Shown: positions 1 to 6,958 of the stretch, piece by piece
How the letters are laid out: each line of letters starts with the position of its first letter
Position numbering within the stretch: position 1 is the stretch's first letter
Assembly (NCBI GenBank): GCA_016712985.1
Contig: JADJQA010000010.1
Span: 62,001 to 126,000 of the forward strand
Direction: 5' to 3'
DNA: 64,000 nt
Origin: Sulfuritalea sp.
GTDB taxonomy: Bacteria > Pseudomonadota > Gammaproteobacteria > Burkholderiales > Rhodocyclaceae
The notes under the pieces: model-generated
The model's input: the letters and a program-made list of their open reading frames with translations, nothing else
Told to the model about the DNA's origin: nothing
Databases searched by the model: none
Position numbers and translations under genes: made by a program

Positions 1-53
1 TCGACCTCCGCCGGGATGCCTTTCGGGTATTCCTTGAGCCAGATCTTTTCCAT
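1..53 (-). CDS. Long-chain acyl-CoA synthetase, N-terminal 17 residues only (partial)
   Basis: Only the start of this gene lies in the window; it runs off the left edge. The visible residues begin MEKIWLKEYPKGIPAE, which resembles the conserved start of FadD-type long-chain fatty acid CoA ligases (E. coli FadD begins MKKVWLNRYP). A purine-rich ribosome binding site (AAGGAAG) lies just upstream of the ATG. The call rests on a short match, so it is tentative. Nothing can be said about the catalytic domain. Confidence 0.5.
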   Translation of the reverse strand, partial: MEKIWLKEYPKGIPAEV

Positions 54-225
54 GCTTCCTTCTTCTTCGCGTGTTGTTCGGTTGTGTGGAGCCTATTCCG
101 GACAGCCAGGGTGGTGCTTGAACGGAAGGCCCGGGTCGAATCGGTTCTCAAATTGCACAACAGCCCGAGACTAGCCCTTTTGATCCCGATACGGTAATCG
201 CGCCATGACAAGCCTCCGGCGATCC

Positions 226-744
226 TCAAGCCGCGATCCGGTGCCTCTTGCGCCACTCCCACGGCGGCACGGGCGCCGCATGCTGCCACAAGCCGATTCG
301 CCTGGTCCGTGTATCGAACTCGGCGTACTCGTAGCGCCCCTGGTCTTCCAGCGACTGCTCGCGACGGTGTTCCCGATACCACCATGCAAGACCCGCCTCC
401 AACTGCGCCAGCCCGACATCGCGCGTCGTCTGGCAGGCCGGACAGCCGCGCGGCCGCACCACCACCTTGCCGACGATACGCCCGTACTGATCACGCTGCG
501 TCCATGCCACCCCGACCTCCTTGCCAAACACCAGGTCGGACAAATGCTTCCTGGATGCCTGGGCGAATGGCTGCCTGGATTCGGGCGCATCGACGGCGAC
601 GAGCTTGATTTCGTGCCGACTCTGGGTGCCGTCGAGCACGGTAATCGTGTCGCCGCTACGCACGGCGACAACCCTGCCGGCCAATTCATCGGCAATGGCG
701 GGCAACGGAATGGCCAGTGCAAGGAAAAGGAGGAGCATGTGCAT
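226..744 (-). CDS. Thermonuclease-family (SNase-like) secreted nuclease
   Basis: A 172-residue protein with a hydrophobic N-terminal signal peptide (MHMLLLFLALAIPLPAIA, ending AIADE), so it is probably exported to the periplasm. The body matches the staphylococcal nuclease fold: GRVVAVRSGDTITVLDG early, then VAVDAPESRQPFAQASRKHL, then DQYGRIVGKV and GLAWWYREH. These carry the usual acidic and arginine positions of the family (D in SGDT, D-A-P-E, R in YGRIVG). Family members hydrolyse DNA or RNA with Ca2+. Two starts six bases apart are possible (744 or 738); neither has a strong Shine-Dalgarno. It stands alone between fadD and the toxin-antitoxin remnants. Confidence 0.85.
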   Translation of the reverse strand: MHMLLLFLALAIPLPAIADELAGRVVAVRSGDTITVLDGTQSRHEIKLVAVDAPESRQPFAQASRKHLSDLVFGKEVGVAWTQRDQYGRIVGKVVVRPRGCPACQTTRDVGLAQLEAGLAWWYREHRREQSLEDQGRYEYAEFDTRTRRIGLWQHAAPVPPWEWRKRHRIAA

Positions 745-809
745 GCTGCCAGTGTAGCGCCGTCCTGCCGACGCCGGCGCATGGGTCAGATCCCAGACAT
801 CTTCTGCTA

Positions 810-853
810 CCTAGTCTCAACGCGGGGGCGGGCAATCCCTGCTGAGATGGACT
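810..853. repeat. Diverged half-copy of the terminal repeat of the 11.7-kb mini-element
   Basis: About 44 bases here align, with several mismatches, to the end of the palindromic element at 11692-11961. Shared blocks include TCAACGCGGGG, CCTGCTGA and ATGGACT in the same order. It ends exactly where the higB remnant begins, so insertion or recombination at this repeat probably removed the toxin's 5' part. Confidence 0.55.
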
Positions 854-1034
854 GCAACAACTGGAATGGGCGGGGGCGCTCGATGATCTGCGCGTGCCAC
901 CCGGCAATCGCCTGGAAGCACTGAAACACAATCGGGCAGGGCAGCACAGCATCCGCATCAACGAGCAGTTTCGAGTTTGTTTCGTGTGGACGACCGACGG
1001 ACCGATGGATGTCGAGATCGTCGATTATCACTAG
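852..1034 (+). pseudogene. higB: HigB-type toxin (RelE superfamily), N-terminus missing
   Basis: An open stretch of 60 codons encodes the C-terminal two thirds of a HigB/plasmid-maintenance killer toxin: LDDLRVPPGNRLEALK, GQHSIRINEQFRVCFVW and the family's ending DVEIVDYH. HigB proteins are about 90 residues; roughly the first 30 are absent, and an in-frame TGA lies at 843-845, just before the homologous part. The family cuts mRNA on the ribosome. A damaged higA follows 10 bases later in the normal toxin-antitoxin order. The truncation point coincides with a repeat fragment, so this copy is very unlikely to make active toxin. Confidence 0.75.
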
Positions 1035-1043
1035 TGGAGCCGC

Positions 1044-1372
1044 ATGATGACCAAAACAAGAAAGCTGCCGCCGGTAACGCCGGGTGAAATGCTGCTCGAA
1101 GAATTCCTTAAGCCGATGGGAATTTCCCAATACAGGCTCGCCAAGAAATCGGCGTTCCCGCACAACGGATCGGCGAGATCGTCGCGGGTCGTCGCACCAT
1201 CAGCGCCGACACCGACCTGAGGCTGTGCCGGTTTTTCGGGCTGTCGGAAGGCTGGTGGCTGCGGGGTCAAGCCCGCTACGACACCGAGCGTGCCAGGGAC
1301 GGCCTTGCGACGGCTCTGGACAAGATCAGACCATGGACTGAAGTGGTCGGTGGTGTGGATGTCAATGCCTGA
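1044..1372 (+). pseudogene. higA: HigA-type antitoxin (XRE helix-turn-helix), frameshifted
   Basis: The frame opens with MMTKTRKLPPVTPGEMLLEEF and GISQYRLAKK, the start of a HigA/VapI-family DNA-binding antitoxin. One base is then missing near 1148, and the rest continues in another frame: IGVPAQRIGEIVAGRRTIS, then LCRFFGLSEGWWLRGQ and a tail ending VDVNA. Restoring one G would give a normal protein of about 109 residues. The helix-turn-helix would bind the operon's own promoter and neutralise HigB. Whether the shift is real decay or a sequence error cannot be told here, but its partner toxin is truncated too, which favours decay. Confidence 0.75.
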
Positions 1373-1522
1373 CAATGCTTGCCAGCCTGTCTTCCTGCAA
1401 TCAGGCACCGCGAAACACTCGCCACGCTTGGCGCTGAAGCTGGATATTGGAGCGAAATTGACGCTTCCTACGCCGCCTCTCGCTTCGGCGTACAATTTCT
1501 GCGTAAATCCTTGGAGGTTGAT

Positions 1523-1738
1523 ATGACGCGCCAGGTCGACGTGATTGTTGAAAAGGACTCGGCAGGGTACTTTGTGGCATCGGTTCCAGTGCTACCCGGC
1601 TGTCACACGCAGGCCAAATCGCTCGATGACCTGATGGTGCGCATCCGCGAGGCCATTGAGCTTTGTCTTGAAGTTCAGGGTGACGTCCTGGAACCGCTGG
1701 ATTTTGTCGGGGTTCAACGCATTTCAATTGCCGCATGA
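1523..1738 (+). CDS. hicB: HicB-family antitoxin
   Basis: A 71-residue protein starting MTRQVDVIVEKDSAGYFVAS, followed by VPVLPGCHTQAKSLDDL and IREAIELCLEVQG. This is the small partial RNase-H-like fold of HicB antitoxins, which bind HicA toxin and usually repress their operon. The chosen ATG has a good site (CTTGGAGG) 5 bases upstream; longer readings to 1379 have no family similarity. Its stop overlaps the hicA start by four bases (ATGA), the usual coupling for this pair, here in the hicB-hicA order. It lacks the C-terminal DNA-binding extension that some HicB proteins carry. Confidence 0.85.
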   Translation: MTRQVDVIVEKDSAGYFVASVPVLPGCHTQAKSLDDLMVRIREAIELCLEVQGDVLEPLDFVGVQRISIAA

Positions 1739-1950
1739 CGACTGTTCCCGGTCTGACCGGCAAGAAACTGTTGTCGGCCTTGAAGAAGGCGGGCTTTGAA
1801 GTACTCCGTGTCAAAGGCAGTCACCATTTCATTCAGCACCCCGATGGTCGTTCGACCGTGGTACCGGTCCACGGTGGCGAATCTATCGGGGCAAGGCTGA
1901 TCGCGCAAAGATTCTTCGTGATTGCGACGAACCCATGCATATCCATGTAG
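1735..1950 (+). pseudogene. hicA: HicA-family mRNA interferase toxin, frameshifted and fused to the next gene
   Basis: The first 50 residues are a standard HicA: MTTVPGLTGKKLLSALKKAG, GFEVLRVKGSHHFIQHPDGR (with the catalytic His in GSHHF) and STVVPVHGGESIG. An extra G near 1891 then throws the frame. In the shifted frame the expected HicA ending (AKILRDCD) is present but runs directly into the DUF4160 fragment without a stop. HicA cleaves mRNA and is held by HicB. As read, the C-terminal helix is replaced by unrelated residues; the core double-stranded-RNA-binding fold would still be made, so partial activity cannot be excluded. Confidence 0.75.
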
Positions 1951-2105
1951 AACGCGATAGTGCTGTCGCCAAGTTCTGGCTGTCGCCGGTGAGACTGCAA
2001 CACAGCACTGGCTTCGGTCGATCCGAATTGGTCGAGATAGCGTCCTTGGTGGCCGAAAATCGCGATATGTTGTCGGAGGCATGGAATGATTTTTTCACAA
2101 ACTGA
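1929..2105 (+). pseudogene. DUF4160 protein, N-terminally truncated and joined to hicA
   Basis: Residues EPMHIHVERDSAVAKFWL, TGFGRSELVEIASLVAENRD and EAWNDFF match the C-terminal two thirds of DUF4160 proteins, which are about 80-90 residues and nearly always sit before a DUF2442 gene, as here. The N-terminal part and start codon are missing; the sequence instead merges with the end of hicA, pointing to a deletion that fused two adjacent small genes. The DUF4160/DUF2442 pair is suspected of toxin-antitoxin function, but its activity is not established. The stop overlaps the DUF2442 start. Confidence 0.7.
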
Positions 2106-2406
2106 ATTCGGCATCCCCAATGCCCTGAATGTCCATGTGTCGAAGGACGCATTGACCGTCGAACTCGACGATGGCCGAACGCTGACGGCCCCGCTTGGCT
2201 GGTACCCGCGCCTCTCCCGCGCGACCCCGGAAGAACGCGAGCACTGGCGGCTGATCGGATCTGGAACGGGCATCCATTGGGAGGATATCGACGAGGACGT
2301 CAGCGTCGAAGGGCTTCTACTTGGAAAGCGATCTGGCGAGAGCCAGCGCTCGTTTGATCGCTGGCTGGCGCAACGGGAAGGTGGTAACGGGAAATCGTGC
2401 CCTTGA
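2086..2406 (+). CDS. DUF2442 domain protein
   Basis: A 106-residue protein with the full DUF2442 signature: an early strand (ALTVELDDGRTLTAPLGWYP), then RLSRATPEEREHWRLIG and GTGIHWEDIDEDVSVEGLL. The start overlaps the preceding DUF4160 fragment by 20 bases, so the two were translated together. DUF2442 proteins usually accompany DUF4160 and are thought of as the antitoxin-like partner; no biochemical role is established. The extra C-terminal tail (KRSGESQRSFDRWLAQREGG) is longer than in most relatives. The gene itself appears intact although its partner is truncated. Confidence 0.75.
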   Translation: MIFSQTEFGIPNALNVHVSKDALTVELDDGRTLTAPLGWYPRLSRATPEEREHWRLIGSGTGIHWEDIDEDVSVEGLLLGKRSGESQRSFDRWLAQREGGNGKSCP

Positions 2407-2564
2407 TCATTGCTATTTGCTCGGAATAATCTGAGCCTGACCCCTTTGATCTTTCTTTGATCTCGTTTGATCTCCCTTCCTGATTAGCCACGAAGTTCAG
2501 TAGGCTCATCTGGTGAGCCCCGCAGGGCCAATACTGAGCGCATTCCGACGAGAGGAGATACGCG
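2407..2564. other. Short non-coding stretch with three phased TTTGATCT repeats
   Basis: No gene is seen. TTTGATCT occurs three times at 2445, 2456 and 2466, that is at about one helical turn. The stretch probably contains the left end of the IS1595-type element, but I could not identify its inverted repeat. A good ribosome binding site (GAGGAGA) precedes the transposase ATG. Confidence 0.4.
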
Positions 2565-3428
2565 ATGGGGATCAACAAGGTGCAGTTTCAGAAGGGGTTG
2601 TCGATGGCGGCGTTCATGGAGCGCTACGGGACGGAAGAGAAATGCCACGCTGCGGTGGTGGCGCTGCGCTGGCCCAATGGCTTCGTCTGTCCGGAATGTG
2701 GTGGCACACGCCATTGCACCTTCGAGAGCAAGGGGCTGCATTACTGGCAGTGCTCGGCGTGCCGGGAACAAACGACGGTGATGTGCGGCACGATTCTTCA
2801 GGCCACGAAGCTTCCGCTGACGACGTGGTTTCTGGGCATGCACCTGCTGACCCAGGCCAAGAACAATGTCTCGGCCCTGGAACTCAAGCGCCATCCGGGC
2901 GTGCGCTACAAGACGGCTTGGCTGCTGAAGCACAAGCTCATGCACGTCATGAGCGAACGTGAGGCCTCGCGCCAGCTCGATGGCCGTGTCGAGATCGACG
3001 ATGCCTATCTGGGCGGGGAACTGCCCGGTGGCAAGAGCGGCCGCGGCTCGGAGAACAAGGTGTCCTTCATCGCTGCCGTGCAGACCACGGACAACGGCCA
3101 TCCCTTGTTCGTCTGTTTGAAGAAGCTGGAATTCACCAAGAAAGCGATCGCCGCTTGGGCCAAGACATCGTTGGCGGCCTCGGCGCGTGTGGTGTCTGAC
3201 GGGTTGTGGTGTTTCACGGCGGTCACCGACGCCGGCGCCGTACATGAGCGCACCGTGACGGGCGGCGGTGCCGCCAGTGCGAAGATGGAGCAGTTCACTG
3301 CCTGCCCACCGGCGGCATCCAGCACAGCGAGACGCGACAGTCGCGATGCGACTCGGAACTTTCAGGCCACCGCCAGCAAAGTCGGCATCCGCAGATGTAA
3401 GCACTCCGCCGGCAGATTTTTCGCCTGA
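2565..3428 (+). mobile_element. IS1595-family transposase, 3' end lost
   Basis: The first ~240 residues are a typical IS1595 transposase: an N-terminal zinc ribbon (CPECGGTRHC ... CSACREQTTVMCGT), a helical linker (TTWFLGMHLLTQAKNNVSAL) and the start of the catalytic domain with the first Asp in VEIDDAYLGGE and the second in VVSDGLWCF. After KMEQF, at about 3294, the family resemblance stops and the reading continues into unrelated residues. The third catalytic residue and the FRWVNTLLGN-type region are missing. The element is therefore truncated at its 3' side, against the exporter operon, and should be inactive unless complemented. Confidence 0.85.
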
Positions 3429-3446
3429 AAACGCCACATCCCCCCT

Positions 3447-4649
3447 TCACTCGGCCCGCAACGCCTCCACCGGATCCAGCCGCGCTGCGCGCCTTGCCGG
3501 CAGCACGCCGGCGGCGAGCCCGATGGCCGCCGCCAGGGCTTCGGCCAGCAGCACGAATGACAGGGGCGTATGCACCGGCAGGGACGGGACGAAAAGGCCT
3601 ATCAGTTGCGCCAGTCCGATGCCCAGCAGCAGGCCGACCAGCCCGCCGATCGCGGCGAGCGCCACGGCTTCGCCGAGGAACAGGCCGAGGATGGTCTGCC
3701 GCCGCGCGCCGAGGGCCACCAGCAGGCCGATTTCATTGGTGCGTTCGGTGACGGCGATGGTCATGATGGTGACGATGCCGACGCCGCCCACCAGCAGCGA
3801 GATGCCGCCCAGCGCGCCTACGGCCATGGTCAGTACGTCGAGAATGCCGCCCAGCGTGGCCAGCATTTCCTCCTGGCTGATGATGGTGACATCCTCGCGG
3901 CCGTGGCGTGCCTTCATCACCTCCTTGACCGCGGCCACCACGCTCGCGGAAGGCACGCCCTCGGCCACGGCGATGTCGATTTCGTTGAGGCCCTCGCGAT
4001 TGAACAGTTCGAGGGCGCGCGCCGCCGGAATGAAGGCGGTGTCGTCCAGATCGATTCCGAGAAACTGGCCCTTGGGTTCCATGATGCCAATCACGCGGAA
4101 TTGCAGCCCGCCAATGCGCACCCGCGTGCCGAGGGCGTTCTCGCTGCCGAAGAGCTCGTTCTTCAGCTTGGGACCCAGCACCACCTGGGCGCGGGCGCTG
4201 CCGGCATCGTCCGCCGGCAGGAACTGACCGCTGCGGACCTTGCCCTTGAATACGGTCAGCATGCCCGGACCGACGCCGTAGACCGAGACGCGACGCAGGC
4301 GGCCATTGGCGTTGACTTCGGCATTGCCAAAGGCGCTGGGAGTTACCGCCACCACGTTGGGCAGGCGTGCCAGCGCCTCGGCATCGTCCAGCGAGAGCGG
4401 CCTGGCGCTACTCGGCAGGCCGTGCAGCGCGGCGCCACCGGTCTTGGTGCGCCCCGGATGAACGCCGATGACATTGGTGCCGAACTGGGTGAACTCGGCC
4501 AGCACATAGCGATGGGTGCCCTCGCCGATCGACGTCAACAGGATCACCGCGGCGATGCCGACGGCAATGCCAAGCAGGGTCAGGAAACTGCGCAGGCGCT
4601 GGGATGTGATCGCGCGAATGGCCAGCGTGAGGGCGTCGGTCAGCAGCAT
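3447..4649 (-). CDS. MacB/FtsX-type ABC transporter permease
   Basis: A 400-residue inner-membrane protein with the MacB_PCD plus FtsX layout: one N-terminal membrane segment (SFLTLLGIAVGIAAVILLTS), a large periplasmic domain (about residues 45-270), then three C-terminal segments, the second near LGLFLGEAVALAAIGGLVGL. The end, PARRAARLDPVEALRAE, is the classic terminus of this family. ATG at 4649 is chosen because GGAGGG lies 5 bases upstream and homology starts there; the site is part of an intergenic repeat. It is the last gene of an operon with a second permease, ATPase and adaptor, and so probably exports a peptide, lipid or drug. The substrate is unknown. Confidence 0.88.
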   Translation of the reverse strand: MLLTDALTLAIRAITSQRLRSFLTLLGIAVGIAAVILLTSIGEGTHRYVLAEFTQFGTNVIGVHPGRTKTGGAALHGLPSSARPLSLDDAEALARLPNVVAVTPSAFGNAEVNANGRLRRVSVYGVGPGMLTVFKGKVRSGQFLPADDAGSARAQVVLGPKLKNELFGSENALGTRVRIGGLQFRVIGIMEPKGQFLGIDLDDTAFIPAARALELFNREGLNEIDIAVAEGVPSASVVAAVKEVMKARHGREDVTIISQEEMLATLGGILDVLTMAVGALGGISLLVGGVGIVTIMTIAVTERTNEIGLLVALGARRQTILGLFLGEAVALAAIGGLVGLLLGIGLAQLIGLFVPSLPVHTPLSFVLLAEALAAAIGLAAGVLPARRAARLDPVEALRAE

Positions 4650-4651
4650 CG

Positions 4652-4680
4652 TCCCTCCGCCGGGCCGCCCCAAGGAGGGA
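4652..4680. repeat. GC-rich intergenic repeat (copy 1) supplying a ribosome binding site
   Basis: The core GCCGGGCCGCCCCAAGGAGG recurs at 16944 and, slightly changed, at 63071. Here it is flanked by TCCCTCC and GGAGGGA, a 7-base inverted repeat. Read on the minus strand it puts GGAGGGA just upstream of the permease ATG. A further hairpin (CCCCTTCC ... GGAAGGGG, near 4730-4750) follows in the 117-base gap between the two permease genes. Confidence 0.6.
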
Positions 4681-4766
4681 CGAAGCGTAAGCCATGGAAG
4701 CCGCAAAGCGGCTGAACCTTGCTCACCCCTTCCCGTGTGGAAGGGGCTGGGGGATGGGCTGTCATC

Positions 4767-5975
4767 TCAGTGCTTCATCAACGCCTGCACGGGATCGAGC
4801 TGCGCCGCGCGCCGCGCGGGCATGATGCCGAACAACAGGCCGGTGGACAGGGACGTAACCAGGGCGGCGACCACCGCCCAGTTCGGCGGGTAGGCGGGAA
4901 ACACCGGATACGCCTGGCGCAACACGAAGGCGCCGAACAGGCCGAGGCCGTAGCCGGTCAAGGCGCCGACCAGGGACAGCATCGCGGCTTCGGCCATGAA
5001 CGCGTTGCGGATGGTCGAGCCGCGGGCGCCGAGCGCCTTGAGCAGGCCGATTTCGCCGGTGCGCTGGGTGACGGCAACGAGCATCACGTTCATCACCAGG
5101 ATGCCGGCCACGGCAAGGCTGATCGCGGCAATGCCGGCCACCGCGGCGGTGAGTGCCCGCAGCAACCTGTCAAACGTAGCCAGCACGGCATCCTGGGTGA
5201 TCACGGTGATGTCTTCCTCGCCGCCATGGCGCTCCTTGAGCACCGCGGCTGCGTCGCGCTTGACCTGCTCGATCTGGTCGCGGCTCTTGGCCTCGATCAG
5301 GACGCGAAACAGCGTATTGGAATTGAACATGCCCTGGGCAATCGCCACCGGCACGAAGACCACTTCGTCGGTATTCATGCCCAGTCCCTGCCCGGTGGAC
5401 TTCAGCACGCCGACGATACGCAGGCGCCGGTCGCCGAGGCGGATCAGTTCGCCCACGGCCGGGCGCCCGGCAAATATCTCTTCCTGGATCTTCGCGCCGA
5501 TGACGGCTACCGGCGACCCGCGGTTCCAGTCGGCTTCCGGCAGGAAAGCCCTTGCGCCATCTTGAAGCTGCGAATTTCGAGGTAGGTCGAGGCCGTGCCG
5601 GCGACCAGTGTTTCGCGCAGCCGGCCATTGGCATTGATCTCGGACGTGCCGACGGCCAGCGGCGCGACCCCGCCGGACCAAGGGCAGCCGGCTCAATGCC
5701 GCCGCATCGTCCACGGTCAGGTCGCGCGGCGTGGTGGTGATCGCGTTGGCCGGGCTGAAGCCACCGGTGGCCGAGCGTCCGGGCAAGACGATGACGAGGT
5801 TGCTGCCCAGCGAGGAGAACTGCTCGATCACGTAACGCCGCGCGCCGTCGCCCAGCGCCGTGAGCACCACCACGGCCGCCACGCCGATGGCCATCGCCAG
5901 CACCGACAGCGAGGTGCGTAGCGGATAGGCCGTCGTCGCATCGCGGGCAAAACGCAGGATGTCGGCGTTACGCAT
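4767..5975 (-). CDS. MacB/FtsX-type ABC transporter permease (second copy)
   Basis: A paralogue of the downstream permease (402 residues): N-terminal membrane segment SVLAMAIGVAAVVVLTALGD, periplasmic domain, three C-terminal segments and the ending PARRAAQLDPVQALMKH. About 45 residues (roughly bases 5545-5690) are out of frame as read: an extra C near 5683 and a missing base near 5545 cancel each other. In the alternative frame the stretch reads VAPLAVGTSEINANGRLRE, then TYLEIRSFKMAQG, as expected for the family. Start ATG 5975 is chosen over 6023 because family similarity begins with MRNADILRFARDA. It probably pairs with the other permease as a heterodimer driven by the upstream ATPase. Confidence 0.85.
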   Translation of the reverse strand: MRNADILRFARDATTAYPLRTSLSVLAMAIGVAAVVVLTALGDGARRYVIEQFSSLGSNLVIVLPGRSATGGFSPANAITTTPRDLTVDDAAALSRLPLVRRGRAAGRRHVRDQCQWPAARNTGRRHGLDLPRNSQLQDGARAFLPEADWNRGSPVAVIGAKIQEEIFAGRPAVGELIRLGDRRLRIVGVLKSTGQGLGMNTDEVVFVPVAIAQGMFNSNTLFRVLIEAKSRDQIEQVKRDAAAVLKERHGGEEDITVITQDAVLATFDRLLRALTAAVAGIAAISLAVAGILVMNVMLVAVTQRTGEIGLLKALGARGSTIRNAFMAEAAMLSLVGALTGYGLGLFGAFVLRQAYPVFPAYPPNWAVVAALVTSLSTGLLFGIMPARRAAQLDPVQALMKH

Positions 5976-6059
5976 GGCTGTGCGCCAAAGGCCGCATGAA
6001 CAGTTGGCGCCTTCCCATAACACCGTCCGCGGAACCGGTCCGGGGCAGGCTATTCGGTC

Positions 6060-6190
6060 GAAAGAACGTCACCCCGAACCTCGATCCGGGCCCGGAAGCC
6101 GGTGCGCAAATGCAAGAATCATTGCTTGCGATCAGGAAGACGTTCGGGATTCCGGCCTGCGCTGGAATGACGGGAAGGAGGACGGAATGA
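6060..6190. repeat. Intergenic palindromic repeat of the CCGGCxxxxGCCGG family
   Basis: The 256-base gap between ATPase and permease contains GGATTCCGGCCTGCGCTGG followed by AATGACGGG, one arm of the same repeat family seen inside the 199-bp repeats (8244 and 49218) and at 24784. No gene is supported; short readings through it are repeat-derived. Confidence 0.5.
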
Positions 6191-6231
6191 CGGGACGCGG
6201 AGTCGCGGCGTGATGACTTCTTCATTCGCAT

Positions 6232-6936
6232 TCAGGTCGAGGCGACCACAGCCGAAGGCCGCGCGCTGTCACTCTTCAGCAACCCGTCTTCCATCATCAG
6301 TTGTCGCCGCGCCCGCAGGCCGATCTTCGGGTCGTGGGTGACAATGATCAGGGTCATGCCGCGCTGGTTCAGGCCCTCCAGCAGGTTGATAACGTCGTCG
6401 CCGGTGGCGCGGTCGAGGTTGCCGGTCGGCTCGTCGGCAAGCAGCACCGCGGGTTGCATGATGGTCGCGCGGGCAATCGCGACACGCTGCCGCTGGCCGC
6501 CGGAAAGCTGGTCGGGGCGATGGTCGGCGCGCTGGTCGAGGCCGAAATCCTTGAGCGCCTGCACCACCCGTTGCGTCCGCTCGACGACGGGAATGCCGGC
6601 CAGCATCATCGGCAGGGCAATGTTCTCGGCAGCAGTGAGGCGCGGCACCAAATGAAAGCTCTGGAACACGAAGCCGATTCGCCGGCTGCGCACCGCCGCC
6701 TGTTCGTCCGGCGAGAGCGTGGTGACGTCGCGGCCTTCGAGGCGATACGAGCCCGCATCGGGACGGTCGAGCAGACCCAGCAGGTTGAGCAACGTGGACT
6801 TGCCCGAGCCCGATGGTCCCATGATCGCCACGTAGTCGCCGGCATTGATGTCGACGTCGAGCCGGGTCAGGGCGTGCACCTCGCTGTCGCCCAGATGGAA
6901 GACGCGCTCGATGCCGGCCAGTTCGATGACGGTCAT
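6232..6936 (-). CDS. ABC transporter ATP-binding protein, MacB/LolD type
   Basis: A complete 234-residue ABC ATPase: Walker A GPSGSGKST, Q-loop in GFVFQSFHL, signature LSGGQRQRVAIARA, Walker B VLLADEPTGNLD and the switch His in IIVTHD. It resembles the ATPase that partners MacB-type permeases or LolCE. It sits between the periplasmic adaptor (22 bases upstream) and the two permeases, so it powers that complex from the cytoplasmic face. A 256-base repeat-containing gap separates it from permease genes, which may alter their relative expression. The last ~15 residues (KSDSARPSAVVAST) extend beyond the family core. Confidence 0.93.
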   Translation of the reverse strand: MTVIELAGIERVFHLGDSEVHALTRLDVDINAGDYVAIMGPSGSGKSTLLNLLGLLDRPDAGSYRLEGRDVTTLSPDEQAAVRSRRIGFVFQSFHLVPRLTAAENIALPMMLAGIPVVERTQRVVQALKDFGLDQRADHRPDQLSGGQRQRVAIARATIMQPAVLLADEPTGNLDRATGDDVINLLEGLNQRGMTLIIVTHDPKIGLRARRQLMMEDGLLKSDSARPSAVVAST

Positions 6937-6958
6937 GCCGGGGGGCAGCTTGCGCCGC

